Assembly: GCA_003989075.1 (NCBI GenBank)
Contig: RXIX01000001.1
Span: forward strand, 22,897 to 86,896
Length of the DNA stretch: 64,000 nucleotides
Direction: 5' to 3'
Source of the DNA: Candidatus Competibacteraceae bacterium
Lineage (GTDB): Bacteria; Pseudomonadota; Gammaproteobacteria; Competibacterales; Competibacteraceae
This document shows, piece after piece, positions 1-8,710 of this stretch (position 1 is the stretch's first letter; the number at the start of each line of letters is the position of its first letter). The position numbers and the translations under genes are program-made. The notes under the pieces were generated by a model, which saw only the letters and a program-made list of their open reading frames with translations, was not told the origin of the DNA and made no database searches.

Positions 1-851
1 AGCAGTCCGGCACCCAATCCAGCAGCAGTGGCGGCGAACAATGGCAGGTACAGCGCATAGCCGACGTAATCGTAGCCCGCCTTGAGCAGGCAGAACGGGC
101 AGTGATGGTTCGGATTCTCGTACACGTACAGGGACAGGAACGCGATGATGGCGGCGATAGCGACTACAAAGGTCAGCCCGCTGATGGCGGCGAACAGCGC
201 TCCCAACGCCGGCCAGCGCCAGAGGGCCGCACCGCTGCCCAGCAGCAGCCCGGCCATGCCATAAAACGCCAGCAGTGCCGGCCGCACCGGCCAGCCGGCC
301 AGTTCCGCCGCTGCACCCTGACCCTCGGCGCTGAACAGCGAACCGCAGCAGGAGGTGATCACTTCCGGTTTCAGACCGAGGAAGTAGGCGCTTTGCAGTA
401 GCAGCTCCAGCAGCGCCAGCGGCATGATTGCCAACAGCAGGGCATATTTCACCCGCACCAGCGGATAGTCATGGCCCTGCTGATCGACCCGGTTGAGCAG
501 CAGCCACAGTGCCGCCAGGAAGAACAGGGCGATTTTCAGCAGCAGGGTGGGAAAGCCGAAGGCATTGATGTTCAGCACGCCGGTGGCGCACATCGCGCCG
601 ACAAACTGGCTGGACAGGCTCTCGGCACTGTGCACAAACAGCAGCAGCGACAGCAGTTCCGCGCCCAGCACGAAACCGAGCAGGGTGGACACCAGATAAG
701 TGCGCCGCTCCAGCCGGATCTGCAGTTCGCTGCCGCTGGCAATATCCCAGTGCCGCAGCAGGGTCCAGGCAAAGCCGCTGGCCAGCAGCAGTGCGCCGCT
801 CACGCACAGGGCAATCAGGTGCAGGGCGACCAGGGCGGGCGTGATCAGCAT
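1..851 (-). CDS. Polytopic membrane protein with a C-terminal HHCPFC motif (3' end beyond the window)
   Basis: The frame opens with an ATG at 851 and stays open to the left edge, giving at least 283 residues. It is strongly hydrophobic with about seven or more predicted membrane segments. Two cysteine sites stand out: adjacent C168-C169, and H249-H250-C251-P-F-C254 near the visible end. Such pairs suit redox chemistry or metal/heme binding, but I do not recognise a named family. The start overlaps the stop of the upstream ABC ATPase by 7 bp, so the two are translationally coupled and the protein is probably a partner of that exporter. The reading frame is certain; the function is inference only. 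Confidence 0.75.
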   Translation of the reverse strand, partial: MLITPALVALHLIALCVSGALLLASGFAWTLLRHWDIASGSELQIRLERRTYLVSTLLGFVLGAELLSLLLFVHSAESLSSQFVGAMCATGVLNINAFGFPTLLLKIALFFLAALWLLLNRVDQQGHDYPLVRVKYALLLAIMPLALLELLLQSAYFLGLKPEVITSCCGSLFSAEGQGAAAELAGWPVRPALLAFYGMAGLLLGSGAALWRWPALGALFAAISGLTFVVAIAAIIAFLSLYVYENPNHHCPFCLLKAGYDYVGYALYLPLFAATAAGLGAGL

Positions 852-1528
852 GCGTAGTCACCGACGATGTGACCATCGTGCAGTTCGATCAGTCGCGTGA
901 CCGGCGCGGCGCTGCATACCCGTGGATCGTGGCTGCTGATAAGCACGGTGCGCCCCTGCGCCGCCAGTTCGCCAAGCAGCGCCAGCACCTCGCCGGACAG
1001 GGCGCTGTCGAGATTGGCGGTGGGTTCATCGGCGATCAGCACCGCCGGATCGTTAATCAGCGCCCGGGCCAGGGCAGTCCGTTGCGCCTCGCCGCCGGAC
1101 AGCCATTCCACCCGGCTGGCGGTTTTTCCGTCCAAGCCGAAGCGTTCCAGCAGGGCCTGGGCGGCCTGGGTCAATTCCCGGTGTGGCCGGCCGAGCGGAT
1201 AGGCCGGCAGCATCACGTTTTCCAGCACGCTCAGGCCGCGGATCAGGTTGAACTGCTGGAACACAAAGCCGAAGGTGTGTCGGCGCACCTCAGTCAGGAA
1301 ACGTTCCGGCAGGTTCGAGAGCAGACGGCCATCGAGGCTGATGCGCCCGCTCGTAGGCCGCGCCAGCGCTCCGACCAGGGTAAGCAGCGTGGTCTTGCCG
1401 GAGCCGCTCGGTCCCTTGAATACAGTCATGCCGCCGCGCTGCAGCGTCAGGCTGACCGCGCACAGCGCCCGGCACTCGTTGGGCTGACCCTGATGGAAAA
1501 TCTTGCTGACCGCGCTTAGTTCAATCAT
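845..1528 (-). CDS. ABC transporter ATP-binding protein, LolD/MacB type
   Basis: A 227-residue ATPase that should energise the neighbouring FtsX-type permease; this class drives lipoprotein release, peptide/antibiotic export or envelope signalling rather than bulk solute uptake. Visible motifs are Walker A GPSGSGKTT near residue 40, the signature LSGGEAQR, Walker B VLIADEPTANLD and the H-loop ISSHD. I chose the ATG at 1528 over the TTG one codon earlier because an AGGGG sequence lies about 8 bases ahead. It follows the permease by 12 bp and overlaps the membrane protein downstream, so the three genes form an operon. The exported substrate cannot be read from the sequence. Confidence 0.9.
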   Translation of the reverse strand: MIELSAVSKIFHQGQPNECRALCAVSLTLQRGGMTVFKGPSGSGKTTLLTLVGALARPTSGRISLDGRLLSNLPERFLTEVRRHTFGFVFQQFNLIRGLSVLENVMLPAYPLGRPHRELTQAAQALLERFGLDGKTASRVEWLSGGEAQRTALARALINDPAVLIADEPTANLDSALSGEVLALLGELAAQGRTVLISSHDPRVCSAAPVTRLIELHDGHIVGDYAC

Positions 1529-1540
1529 CAATCAACCCCT

Positions 1541-2677
1541 TCAGCCGCGCATCACCGCATCGGGATCGGCAATCGCCGCCCGCCAGCCCGGAATCAGCGT
1601 GGCGACAATATAGGGCAATACCGTCACCGCCAGCAGGACCAGCAGTTGTTGCAAATCCACCGCCGGCGTCAGGCGGAATTCGGGATACAGCACCGCCCAG
1701 CCTTTCAGGACCGGCGCGAACAGGCGTGCGCCACCGTAGAACACCTGTACGTAGGCCAGCGCGTAGCCGGTGAGAAAGGCGGTCAGCGAGATCAGGGTTC
1801 CTTCCCACAGTTTCATGCGCAGAATATCGCCGGTCTCCCAGCCAATGGCCTTGAGAATGCCGATTTCGCGCTTTTCCTCGGCACTCAAGCCGGCGGCCTT
1901 GTCCCAGGCCAGAATCAGGAAGGCCAGCAGCAGGGTGCCGAGGGTCAGGAATACGATGCCCTCGCGCCAGTTGAACAGCGCGTCATAGGTGCGCAGAATT
2001 TCCGCGCGCAGGATCGGCCGGCTGGCAGGCAGGGCCAGGGTGATTTTGCCGGCGATGGTGCGCGCCTCGCGCGGATTGCGCACCGTTAGCACCGCGTCGG
2101 TGTAGGTGTCCGCCGGCGGCTGGAATAACTGATGGAAGGCGCTTTCCGACAGCAGCAGCAGATCGGCACTGAGCAGTTCCGAAGTGCTATCGAGCAGGGC
2201 GGTGATTTTCAGCGGCAGCGGCTGGCCATTGGCGGCGCGCAGGCTGAGATAGTCGCCAACACCGACCTCGCGTACCCGGGCCAGCGTCGCGCCGACCATG
2301 ATGGCATCCGCCGTCAGACCGCGTTCCGGGGCAACCATCAGGGTGTAATTGGCCTTGACCGCCGGGTCGTAGTAATAGCCCCACAGCCGGCCGCGCACCG
2401 CGCTGACGCCGCGAATGCCGCGCAGGGTGTCCAGCCAGGCCGCAGGCAGCAGATCATGCCGGCCGGCGTTGAGCTTTTGCACGATGAGTTCGGGCGCATC
2501 CTGCATCAGCGTCGCCGCCTCGCGCCGCAGGCCCTGGCTGAGCAGCAGTACCGAGGCGAACAGGAACACCAGCAGGGTGTAGACCAGCAGCAGGCCGAGG
2601 TTGCGGGTCTTGCGCCGCAATAGGGCAGCAAGGGTGTAGTCGATCAGATAGTTCTGCCGTTCGAGCCAGGTACGCAT
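1541..2677 (-). CDS. FtsX-like ABC transporter permease
   Basis: A 378-residue permease. It has one membrane segment at about residues 26-48, a periplasmic domain of roughly 200 residues, then three C-terminal membrane segments, which is the MacB/LolC/FtsX layout. The end of the periplasmic region is followed by the conserved EIGILKAIGWE element typical of FtsX domains. The open frame extends upstream to 2746, but the ATG at 2677 (MRTWLERQ) sits closer to the first membrane helix and leaves room for the divergent lipocalin promoter. It is the first gene of the exporter operon. Confidence 0.87.
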   Translation of the reverse strand: MRTWLERQNYLIDYTLAALLRRKTRNLGLLLVYTLLVFLFASVLLLSQGLRREAATLMQDAPELIVQKLNAGRHDLLPAAWLDTLRGIRGVSAVRGRLWGYYYDPAVKANYTLMVAPERGLTADAIMVGATLARVREVGVGDYLSLRAANGQPLPLKITALLDSTSELLSADLLLLSESAFHQLFQPPADTYTDAVLTVRNPREARTIAGKITLALPASRPILRAEILRTYDALFNWREGIVFLTLGTLLLAFLILAWDKAAGLSAEEKREIGILKAIGWETGDILRMKLWEGTLISLTAFLTGYALAYVQVFYGGARLFAPVLKGWAVLYPEFRLTPAVDLQQLLVLLAVTVLPYIVATLIPGWRAAIADPDAVMRG

Positions 2678-2775
2678 CTCATTTTGGTCAGGGAACGCCG
2701 GGAGCAAAACGGTATCACAATCGCGGTAACGGGAAGCACCTGGCATTGATCATCTTCAAGGGAGAAGGCGTGGAT

Positions 2776-3303
2776 ATGAAAAAAATCGCATTGCTGTTGC
2801 TGATGCTGCTGAGCGGCTGCACAGTGGCGCCGCCCGAGGGTGTGACCCCGCTCAGCGGTTTCGAGCTGCAGCGCTATCTGGGCAAGTGGTATGAAATCGC
2901 CCGGCTGGATCACAGCTTTGAACGCGGCCTGAGCGATGTGAGCGCTAGCTACAGTTTGCGCGATGATGGCGGCGTGCGGGTGCTGAATCGTGGCTACGAT
3001 GCCCAGGCGCAACGCTGGAAGGAGGCTGAGGGCCGCGCCTATTTCATCGGCGAGCCGAGTGTGGGCTCGCTGAAGGTGTCGTTCTTCGGCCCGTTCTATG
3101 GTGGTTATCACGTCATCGCCCTGGATCGGGAACAGTATGCCTGGGTGATGATCAGCGGGCCGAGCCGCGATTATCTGTGGATTCTGGCCCGCGAGCGGCA
3201 GTTGCCACCGACGGTGCGCGCGGCTCTGCTGCAGCAGGCCCAGGCCCTGGGCTTTGCTACCGAAGCTCTGATCTGGGTGCAACAGACGCGCGATGATGCC
3301 TGA
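2776..3303 (+). CDS. blc: Lipocalin-family lipoprotein (Blc-like)
   Basis: A 175-residue outer-membrane-type lipoprotein. The signal peptide begins MKKIALLLLML and ends in the lipobox LSGC, so Cys about 16 is the lipidated residue. The lipocalin hallmark GKWYEIARLDHSFERG follows at about residue 40, and YLWILAR near the C-terminus fits the last conserved region. Blc-type lipocalins bind lysophospholipids and take part in envelope maintenance under stress. The ATG at 2776 is preceded by GGAGAAGG at 2761-2768. An upstream in-frame start at 2746 would put a non-signal segment before the lipoprotein signal and is rejected. It is transcribed divergently from the FtsX exporter. Confidence 0.9.
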   Translation: MKKIALLLLMLLSGCTVAPPEGVTPLSGFELQRYLGKWYEIARLDHSFERGLSDVSASYSLRDDGGVRVLNRGYDAQAQRWKEAEGRAYFIGEPSVGSLKVSFFGPFYGGYHVIALDREQYAWVMISGPSRDYLWILARERQLPPTVRAALLQQAQALGFATEALIWVQQTRDDA

Positions 3304-3313
3304 GCACGCCGCA

Positions 3314-3619
3314 TTATTCGGCGCCGGGAACAGGCAGTAGCAGTGCACCGCTAGGGAAGTGTTCCAGCGCCGCTGGATGATCCTGAAAGGGTGCGTGGTA
3401 GTCGGCCTGACTCGGGTGGCGGGTGTAGCGCGCCTCGGTGAACAGGCTTAGATCACTCAGGCCCAGTTCCCGGGCCAGCGCCCGGTCAGAGGTATCGGCG
3501 ACGTCCCGGGAGCGCCAGGCCGCGTCCATCTGGGTCAGGACAAACAGCAGCAGCAGGACTGTCAGCAGCGCCAGGGCGACCTTGGCCTTGCGCAGTGTGG
3601 TCAAGCGGTGTAGCGGCAT
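3314..3619 (-). CDS. Small single-pass membrane protein, unknown function
   Basis: About 101 residues starting MPLHRLTTLRKAKVAL, with a positively charged N-terminus followed by one membrane helix at about residues 14-32 and a soluble tail outside. The tail contains TRHPSQADYHAPFQDHPAALEHFPSG, which could be a short folded segment. The frame extends upstream to 3673, but the ATG at 3619 directly precedes the basic/hydrophobic anchor. It converges with the lipocalin gene, 10 bp from its stop. I do not recognise a family; it is supported by a coherent membrane topology and by the lack of a better frame here. Confidence 0.6.
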   Translation of the reverse strand: MPLHRLTTLRKAKVALALLTVLLLLFVLTQMDAAWRSRDVADTSDRALARELGLSDLSLFTEARYTRHPSQADYHAPFQDHPAALEHFPSGALLLPVPGAE

Positions 3620-3719
3620 CGCGCATGTCCCGTATTCTCGTTGAGCATCAGCATACTCCGATGCCGCTGGCATGTAGAATCACCACTCCCCATTTCCCAA
3701 TCAAGGAGCGCAAGTCGCG

Positions 3720-4901
3720 ATGTCCCGTGTCCAGACTGGCCTGGAAGTCCTGATCAGCGACTGTCCTGAAAAAATCCGTGGTGCGCGCATTGGCGTGGTC
3801 TGCCATCCTGCCAGCGTTGATGCCGAACTGCGCCATGCCCTGGACCTGCTGCAGGCGGCTGGTGCGCACATCGCCGCCATTTTCGGTCCTGAACATGGTG
3901 CGCGCGGCGAAGCGCAGGATATGGAAGGGGTGGATGATCTGGCGCTGGATCCGCGTCTGGGCGTGCCGGTGCACAGCTTGTACGGGGCGAGCCTGGCCAC
4001 CCTGAAGCCGCGCCCGGAGCAGTTACGCGATCTCGATGTGCTGGTGATCGACCTGCAGGATGTCGGTGCGCGTTATTACACCTTCGTCTGGACCCTGGCG
4101 CTGTGCATGGAAGCGGCGGGCCAGATTGGCCTGCGCGTACTGGTCTGTGACCGGCCCAATCCGCTCAATGGCATCACCACCGAGGGCAATCTGCTCCAGC
4201 CGGGCTTTGAATCCTTTGTCGGCCTGCATCCGGTGCCCAACCGGCATGGCCTGACCCCCGGCGAGATTGCCCGCTATGTCCGCGAGTGGCGCGGTATCGA
4301 CTGCGAACTGGAGATCGTGCCGATGCGCGGCTGGCAGCGCGCGATGTATTTCGATGCGACCGGGCTGCCCTGGGTGTATCCATCACCGAATATGCCCACG
4401 CTGGAAACCGCGCTGGTCTATCCGGGCATGTGCCTGGTGGAGGCTACCGAACTGTCGGAAGGACGCGGCACCTGCCGGCCCTTTGAAGTCGCCGGTGCGC
4501 CGGGGATCGATGCCGAGGCGCTGGCGGCCGAGCTGACGCGGCAGGGTCTGGCTGGCTGCCGGTTTCGCCCGCTGTATTTCCGGCCCAAGTTTCAAAAGCA
4601 CGCCGGCGGCACTTGCGGGGGCGTGCAGATTCATATCACTGAGCGGCAGCAGTTTGATGCCTATGCCACCGGCGTGGCCTTTCTGGACAGCGTCAAGCGT
4701 CTTGCGCCGCAGGTATTTGCCTGGCGGGAAAAGCCCTATGAATTTGTCGCCGACATTCCGGCGATTGACCTGCTGGCGGGCGATGCCAGCCTGCGTCAGG
4801 CGTTGGAAGATGCCGCCGACTGGCGGGAGCTGGCGGCCGACTGGGCGCGGCAGCGGGCGGAATTTGAGGCGGTGCGGCGCGCTGTATTGCTCTATTCCTG
4901 A
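3720..4901 (+). CDS. DUF1343-family exo-beta-N-acetylmuramidase-like protein (NamZ/YzbB type)
   Basis: A 393-residue protein covering the whole DUF1343 family length. Family features visible are the N-terminal IGVVCHPASVD, FGPEHGARGEAQ near residue 60, VPVHSLYG, VIDLQDVGARYYT, and the VCDRPNPLNG and EGRGTCRPFE segments. Characterised NamZ enzymes release N-acetylmuramic acid from peptidoglycan fragments. Unlike many secreted members this one has no evident signal peptide, so it may act on recycled cytoplasmic muropeptides; that is inference. Its last 10 bp overlap the 3' end of the convergent cbiX gene. Confidence 0.85.
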   Translation: MSRVQTGLEVLISDCPEKIRGARIGVVCHPASVDAELRHALDLLQAAGAHIAAIFGPEHGARGEAQDMEGVDDLALDPRLGVPVHSLYGASLATLKPRPEQLRDLDVLVIDLQDVGARYYTFVWTLALCMEAAGQIGLRVLVCDRPNPLNGITTEGNLLQPGFESFVGLHPVPNRHGLTPGEIARYVREWRGIDCELEIVPMRGWQRAMYFDATGLPWVYPSPNMPTLETALVYPGMCLVEATELSEGRGTCRPFEVAGAPGIDAEALAAELTRQGLAGCRFRPLYFRPKFQKHAGGTCGGVQIHITERQQFDAYATGVAFLDSVKRLAPQVFAWREKPYEFVADIPAIDLLAGDASLRQALEDAADWRELAADWARQRAEFEAVRRAVLLYS

Positions 4902-5779
4902 ACGGGATCAACGGGATCGCGGCGGGCGCGGTTTGGGCATAACCAGCAGTTCGGCGGTGCACGGCCACTTTCGGCTTCCTCAAGTCGCACCAGCAGGGTG
5001 GCGACCACGCCGGGATCGGCGTTCAGATAGGAGGCCAGCGCCACCTGGGGCTGGTCGTGGCGCTGCTGGAAGGCGGTGACCGTGGCCTCGATCTGTCGCG
5101 CCAGTCGCCCGGCGAATAGCAGATAGGGCAACACCAGCAGCTGTGGAAATTCGAGCCGGCGCAGCTGCTCCAGGGCCTGTTCGACGGACGGCATGGCGCG
5201 ACTGGCATACGCGGTTTCCATCCAGGCAAAGCCCAGGGTTTCGCCAAGCAGGCGGGTAGCGCGGGCAACAGTGGCGTTGGCGTCGGGATCGGCGCCCCCG
5301 CGCCCGACCACCAGCAGCAGGCTGTCCTGACGCTGGTAATGACTCGCGAAGGCTGCTTCAGCCGCAGCAATGCGAGCAGCGGCGACGTGCAGCAGATGGG
5401 TATGTACGCCCAGTTCAGCGGCCAGGATGATTGTCATTTCCGGATGGCGCGCCCGCGCCGATTCCAGAAGCGCCGGAATGTCGTGTTTGAGATGCCCGGC
5501 GGCCAGCAGCAGCGCCGGCAGCACGGTGACCCGGCGCACGCCCTGCTGCCAGAGCTGCTCCAGTGCAGTGGCGATATCCGGCGCGGCCAGTTCCAGAAAA
5601 GCGGTCTGTACGGTGCGTTCCGGCAGCGCCTGACGGACCTGCGCCACCAGGGTTGCGAATTCAGTCAGACCGGCAGCGAGCCGGGTGCCGTGGCCGACCA
5701 GCAGCACGGTGGGCAGAGCGTTCTGGGCTGGGGAGATGGGCATGGAGCTTGCTAAGTGGTTCTGCGTGAGCACGCGCAT
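4892..5779 (-). CDS. cbiX: Sirohydrochlorin chelatase CbiX, long two-domain form
   Basis: A 295-residue chelatase that inserts cobalt (or iron) into sirohydrochlorin. The N-terminal half has TVLLVGHGTR followed by the histidine-bearing AAGHLKHDIP segment, both typical of the metal site. A second related half starts at about residue 145 with LLLVVGRGGADPDANA. Long CbiX proteins carry two such halves, whereas archaeal CbiX-S has one. The C-terminal tail contains CWLCPNRARR, a Cys pair of unknown role. I chose the start at 5779 because an AGGA sequence lies just upstream; MPIS at 5743 is the alternative. It fits with CobA (11.5 kb) and cobUTCS (24-27 kb). Confidence 0.87.
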   Translation of the reverse strand: MRVLTQNHLASSMPISPAQNALPTVLLVGHGTRLAAGLTEFATLVAQVRQALPERTVQTAFLELAAPDIATALEQLWQQGVRRVTVLPALLLAAGHLKHDIPALLESARARHPEMTIILAAELGVHTHLLHVAAARIAAAEAAFASHYQRQDSLLLVVGRGGADPDANATVARATRLLGETLGFAWMETAYASRAMPSVEQALEQLRRLEFPQLLVLPYLLFAGRLARQIEATVTAFQQRHDQPQVALASYLNADPGVVATLLVRLEEAESGRAPPNCWLCPNRARRDPVDPVQE

Positions 5780-5852
5780 GGGTTCCTGATGGAATCGTGT
5801 CTATCTTAGTGCTTAGGGATGGATTTTCATTCGCCACCTTTTGGAGCAAGTC

Positions 5853-6464
5853 ATGATTACCATTCAATATCCGCACATGGGGCTGAACGATGAGCGCGCC
5901 CCGGTATTCGTTCAGATGTGGAATACATGGCGCGTCACCCGTACCGACACCAAGCAGCATATCATCGCCTGGGTCGCGGCCGTGGCCCGCAGTGCGCCCG
6001 GCGGCAAACTCAAGGAACTGGTGATTTCCTGTCACGGTGCCCCGGGATTTCTGCAATTGGGCGAAGGCTTCGGGCCATCGGACGTGAGCCTGTTTCAGGG
6101 CTGGCGAGGTCTGGTGGATAAGATCTGGATTCGGGCCTGTCTGGTAGCGCGCATCGTGGGTGCGGAAACCGCCAGTCAGGGCGATGGCGCCTTCCTCACG
6201 GCACTGGGCATGAGCGGTAATGGCCATACCTTTTGCCAGGGTGTGGCCAGGGCTGCCAACTGCTATCTCGTGGTGGGCACCGAACTCCAGGTTTCCGCGA
6301 ACTACACCCAGGCTAACCCGGTTCCGTATGGTCAACTCGACAGTTATGAAGGGCTGGTCCTGTCCTATCACCCGGATGGAACCATCGGCTGGTCGCACCG
6401 CTATCCGTCGGTGTACAACGCCAACCCCACGACGCTGACGGCAAGCTCGCCGAACCGGGAATAA
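5853..6464 (+). CDS. Small stand-alone protein with a caspase-like His/Cys arrangement
   Basis: A 203-residue protein starting MITIQYPHMGL, with GGAG at 5843-5846 six bases ahead of the ATG. I do not recognise a named family with certainty. The segment KELVISCHGAPGFLQLG (H61-G62) followed about 35 residues later by KIWIRACLVARI (C96) matches the pattern of clan CD cysteine peptidases (caspase, gingipain, DUF4347/CHAT-like): a beta strand ending in His-Gly, then a strand ending just before a Cys. There is no signal peptide and no partner domain. It is monocistronic, converging with aqpZ. The peptidase assignment is inference from motif order. Confidence 0.7.
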   Translation: MITIQYPHMGLNDERAPVFVQMWNTWRVTRTDTKQHIIAWVAAVARSAPGGKLKELVISCHGAPGFLQLGEGFGPSDVSLFQGWRGLVDKIWIRACLVARIVGAETASQGDGAFLTALGMSGNGHTFCQGVARAANCYLVVGTELQVSANYTQANPVPYGQLDSYEGLVLSYHPDGTIGWSHRYPSVYNANPTTLTASSPNRE

Positions 6465-6568
6465 GCGTGCGGTGCCGTCACCGGTTGCGGGCTGTGGAGA
6501 GTGCCTGGATGCCAAATAACAGGTAACCGGGCGTTCGAAAGTGAGCGGAATTTGGATGCCGGCCTGCA

Positions 6569-6587
6569 TCCCCGGCAACGCCGGGGA
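6569..6587. terminator. GC-rich hairpin between convergent genes
   Basis: An 8-bp perfect inverted repeat TCCCCGGC/GCCGGGGA with a 3-base AAC loop. It lies between the caspase-like gene (stop 6464) and the aqpZ stop (6630), where a bidirectional terminator is expected. There is no T-run on either side, so intrinsic termination is uncertain. Confidence 0.4.
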
Positions 6588-6629
6588 CTCATCAGGTCAG
6601 TTTGTGCGAACGCGCGGCTGGAACCGCGT

Positions 6630-7337
6630 TCAGTCCTTGGCCATCCAGCGGTGGAAGAAGCCCGCCGCCGCGGCGCCGGCGATCGGCGCGACCCAGAACA
6701 GCCAGAGTTGTTGCAGCGCCCAGCCGCCAACGAAGATCGCCTGGCTGGTGCTGCGCGCCGGATTTACCGAGGTGTTGGTGACCGGAATGCTGATCAGATG
6801 GATCAGGGTCAGGCATAGGCCGATGGCGATCGGCGCGAAACCGGTCGGCGTGTTCTTGTGGGTTGCGCCGAGGATGACGATCAGGAAGAAGAATGTCATC
6901 ACCACTTCACAGATCAGCGCTGCGTTCATCCCGTACTTGCCGGGCGAGTGTTCGCCAAAGCCATTGGCGGCAAAACCGCCCAGGCTGGAAAAATCACCCT
7001 TGCCGGTGAAGATCAGGTAAATCACCGCCGCGCCGGCGATGGCGCCGAGCACCTGGGCGATGATGTAGGGCAGCAGGTCGGAGGCCGGAAAGCGCCCACC
7101 CGCCCACAGGCCAACCGACACTGCCGGATTCAGGTGGCAGCCGGAAATGTGGCCTATGGCATAAGCCATGGTCAGCACGGTCAGACCGAAGGCCAGTGAG
7201 ACGCCGACCAGGGCGATGCCGAGCGGATACTGATCCGGGCCATAAAAGACGGCAGCGAGCACGGCACTGCCGCAGCCACCGAGAACCAGCCACAGGGTGC
7301 CGATGAACTCGGCGGCGAGACGATTGCTAAGGGGCAT
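6630..7337 (-). CDS. aqpZ: Aquaporin Z
   Basis: A 235-residue inner-membrane water channel with six membrane helices and both NPA boxes: HLNPAVSVG at about residues 65-73 and SVNPARST at about 186-193. The Arg after the second NPA supplies the selectivity filter. [19 protein letters not shown] at the N-terminus is typical of AqpZ. AGGAGATT lies 6-7 bases upstream of the ATG. It stands alone; the 187 bp to pdxA hold no other gene that I can see. Confidence 0.95.
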   Translation of the reverse strand: MPLSNRLAAEFIGTLWLVLGGCGSAVLAAVFYGPDQYPLGIALVGVSLAFGLTVLTMAYAIGHISGCHLNPAVSVGLWAGGRFPASDLLPYIIAQVLGAIAGAAVIYLIFTGKGDFSSLGGFAANGFGEHSPGKYGMNAALICEVVMTFFFLIVILGATHKNTPTGFAPIAIGLCLTLIHLISIPVTNTSVNPARSTSQAIFVGGWALQQLWLFWVAPIAGAAAAGFFHRWMAKD

Positions 7338-7524
7338 TGTTCAATCTCCTTGATGCTGCGTGATGCATGAAGACATTGCGTCCTGGAAACGTCGTAGACA
7401 CGATCAGGGTCGGCACCCGAATCAGGTCACAGACGCCGCAAAGTTTAGTTGCCCGTGGTGGTTTTTGTGATGACGCGTCGCGTCGATGTGATCGGCAGTC
7501 CCGACATGGAATGCGGTGCGCGGT

Positions 7525-8535
7525 TCAGGCGGCGCGGCTTTTGCCATACAGCGGCGCGTAGAGCGCGGCCAGACGAATCGCCTCGGCCATGCTCAGGGCA
7601 TTGGCGCGGCCCGTACCGGCCAGATCGAAGGCGGTGCCGTGGTCGACCGAACTGCGGATGAAGGGCAGGCCGAGGGTGACGGCGATGGTGCGCTGGAAAT
7701 CGACCATCTTGGTGGCGATGTGGCCCTGGTCGTGGTAGAGCGACAGCACGGCGTCGAAGGTGCCGTTCAGGGCGAGGTGAAACACCGAATCGGCGGCAAT
7801 CGGCCCGCTGACCTCCAAGCCGAGGGCGCGCGCTGCGGCAATGGCCGGCGCCAGTTCGCGGCCTTCCTCATCACCGAATAGACCGTGCTCGCCGCCATGC
7901 GGATTAAGACCAGCCACCGCCAGCCGCGGTCGGGCAATGCCCAGGGTCTGCAAAGCCGCTGCGCTGCGCCGCAGGTAGTCGAGTACCCGTTCGCGGGTCA
8001 CCAGACCGATCGCCTGCGCCAGCGAGACGTGGCGGCTGAGAAAAAAGACTTTCAACTCGAAGACCTGGAACATGGTCAGCGGGTCGGTGCTGCCAGTCAG
8101 CCGACCGAGCAGTTCGGTGTGGCCGATGTCCGGCACGCCGGCGGCCCGGAACGCTTCCTTGTTGATCGGTGTGGTGGCCAGCGCATCGAGTTGCCCAGCC
8201 TGGGCCAGTTCCACCGCGCGGTTGATGAACTCGAAGGCAGCACGGCCGGCTTCAGCCTGTACCTGGCCGAAGATCACCTGTTCAGCATCGATATTGTCCA
8301 GATCGATCAGGTCGATGCTGCCCGGCCGGTAATGGCCGGCGGCGGGGTCGCTCACCGGGTGCAGTTTCAGATCCAGCCCGGTGCAGCGCAGCGCCCGGCG
8401 CAGCGCCGAACCCGTGCCAATCACCAGCGGTCGCGCGGTCGCGTACAGCGCCGGATCGGCCAGTGCCTTGACTACGATCTCCGGGCCGACACCGGCGATA
8501 TCGCCCAGGGGAATACCGATCAGGCTTCTATTCAT
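7525..8535 (-). CDS. pdxA: PdxA-family 4-phospho-hydroxyacid dehydrogenase (PdxA or PdxA2)
   Basis: A 336-residue NAD-dependent dehydrogenase of the PdxA fold. It starts [20 protein letters not shown]; the metal-ligand histidines are visible in [21 protein letters not shown] and [10 protein letters not shown]. PdxA oxidises 4-phosphohydroxy-L-threonine in the DXP-dependent vitamin B6 route; the close paralogue PdxA2 acts on 4-phospho-D-threonate/erythronate in sugar-acid catabolism. The N-terminal [10 protein letters not shown] differs from the common GDPAGIGPE. It is divergent from pdxST, which already makes PLP by the DXP-independent route, so a PdxA2-like role is plausible. The frame extends to 8712, but ATG 8535 matches family length. 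Confidence 0.85.
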   Translation of the reverse strand: MNRSLIGIPLGDIAGVGPEIVVKALADPALYATARPLVIGTGSALRRALRCTGLDLKLHPVSDPAAGHYRPGSIDLIDLDNIDAEQVIFGQVQAEAGRAAFEFINRAVELAQAGQLDALATTPINKEAFRAAGVPDIGHTELLGRLTGSTDPLTMFQVFELKVFFLSRHVSLAQAIGLVTRERVLDYLRRSAAALQTLGIARPRLAVAGLNPHGGEHGLFGDEEGRELAPAIAAARALGLEVSGPIAADSVFHLALNGTFDAVLSLYHDQGHIATKMVDFQRTIAVTLGLPFIRSSVDHGTAFDLAGTGRANALSMAEAIRLAALYAPLYGKSRAA

Positions 8536-8618
8536 GCGGATATCCGGATTTTTGCGCCAGCGGGGAAATTCGCCGGCCATGCGGCGGTCACAGGGGATAC
8601 GGCAGCGGGACGCGGTCG

Positions 8619-8627
8619 TGATATACT
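8619..8627 (+). promoter_or_regulatory. Probable extended -10 promoter for pdxST
   Basis: TGATATACT matches an extended -10 element (TG-N-TATAMT) 84 bases upstream of the pdxS ATG, in the divergent pdxA/pdxS intergenic region. No good -35 box is present at the expected distance, as is common for extended -10 promoters. Confidence 0.45.
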
Positions 8628-8710
8628 CCGCCGCTTTCCTCAAGCGGCCGGTCCGGGCGGACGTCGAGCGCGACGGCCAGCCTCCCTCACATTGTAGACG
8701 AGTTAGCAGC

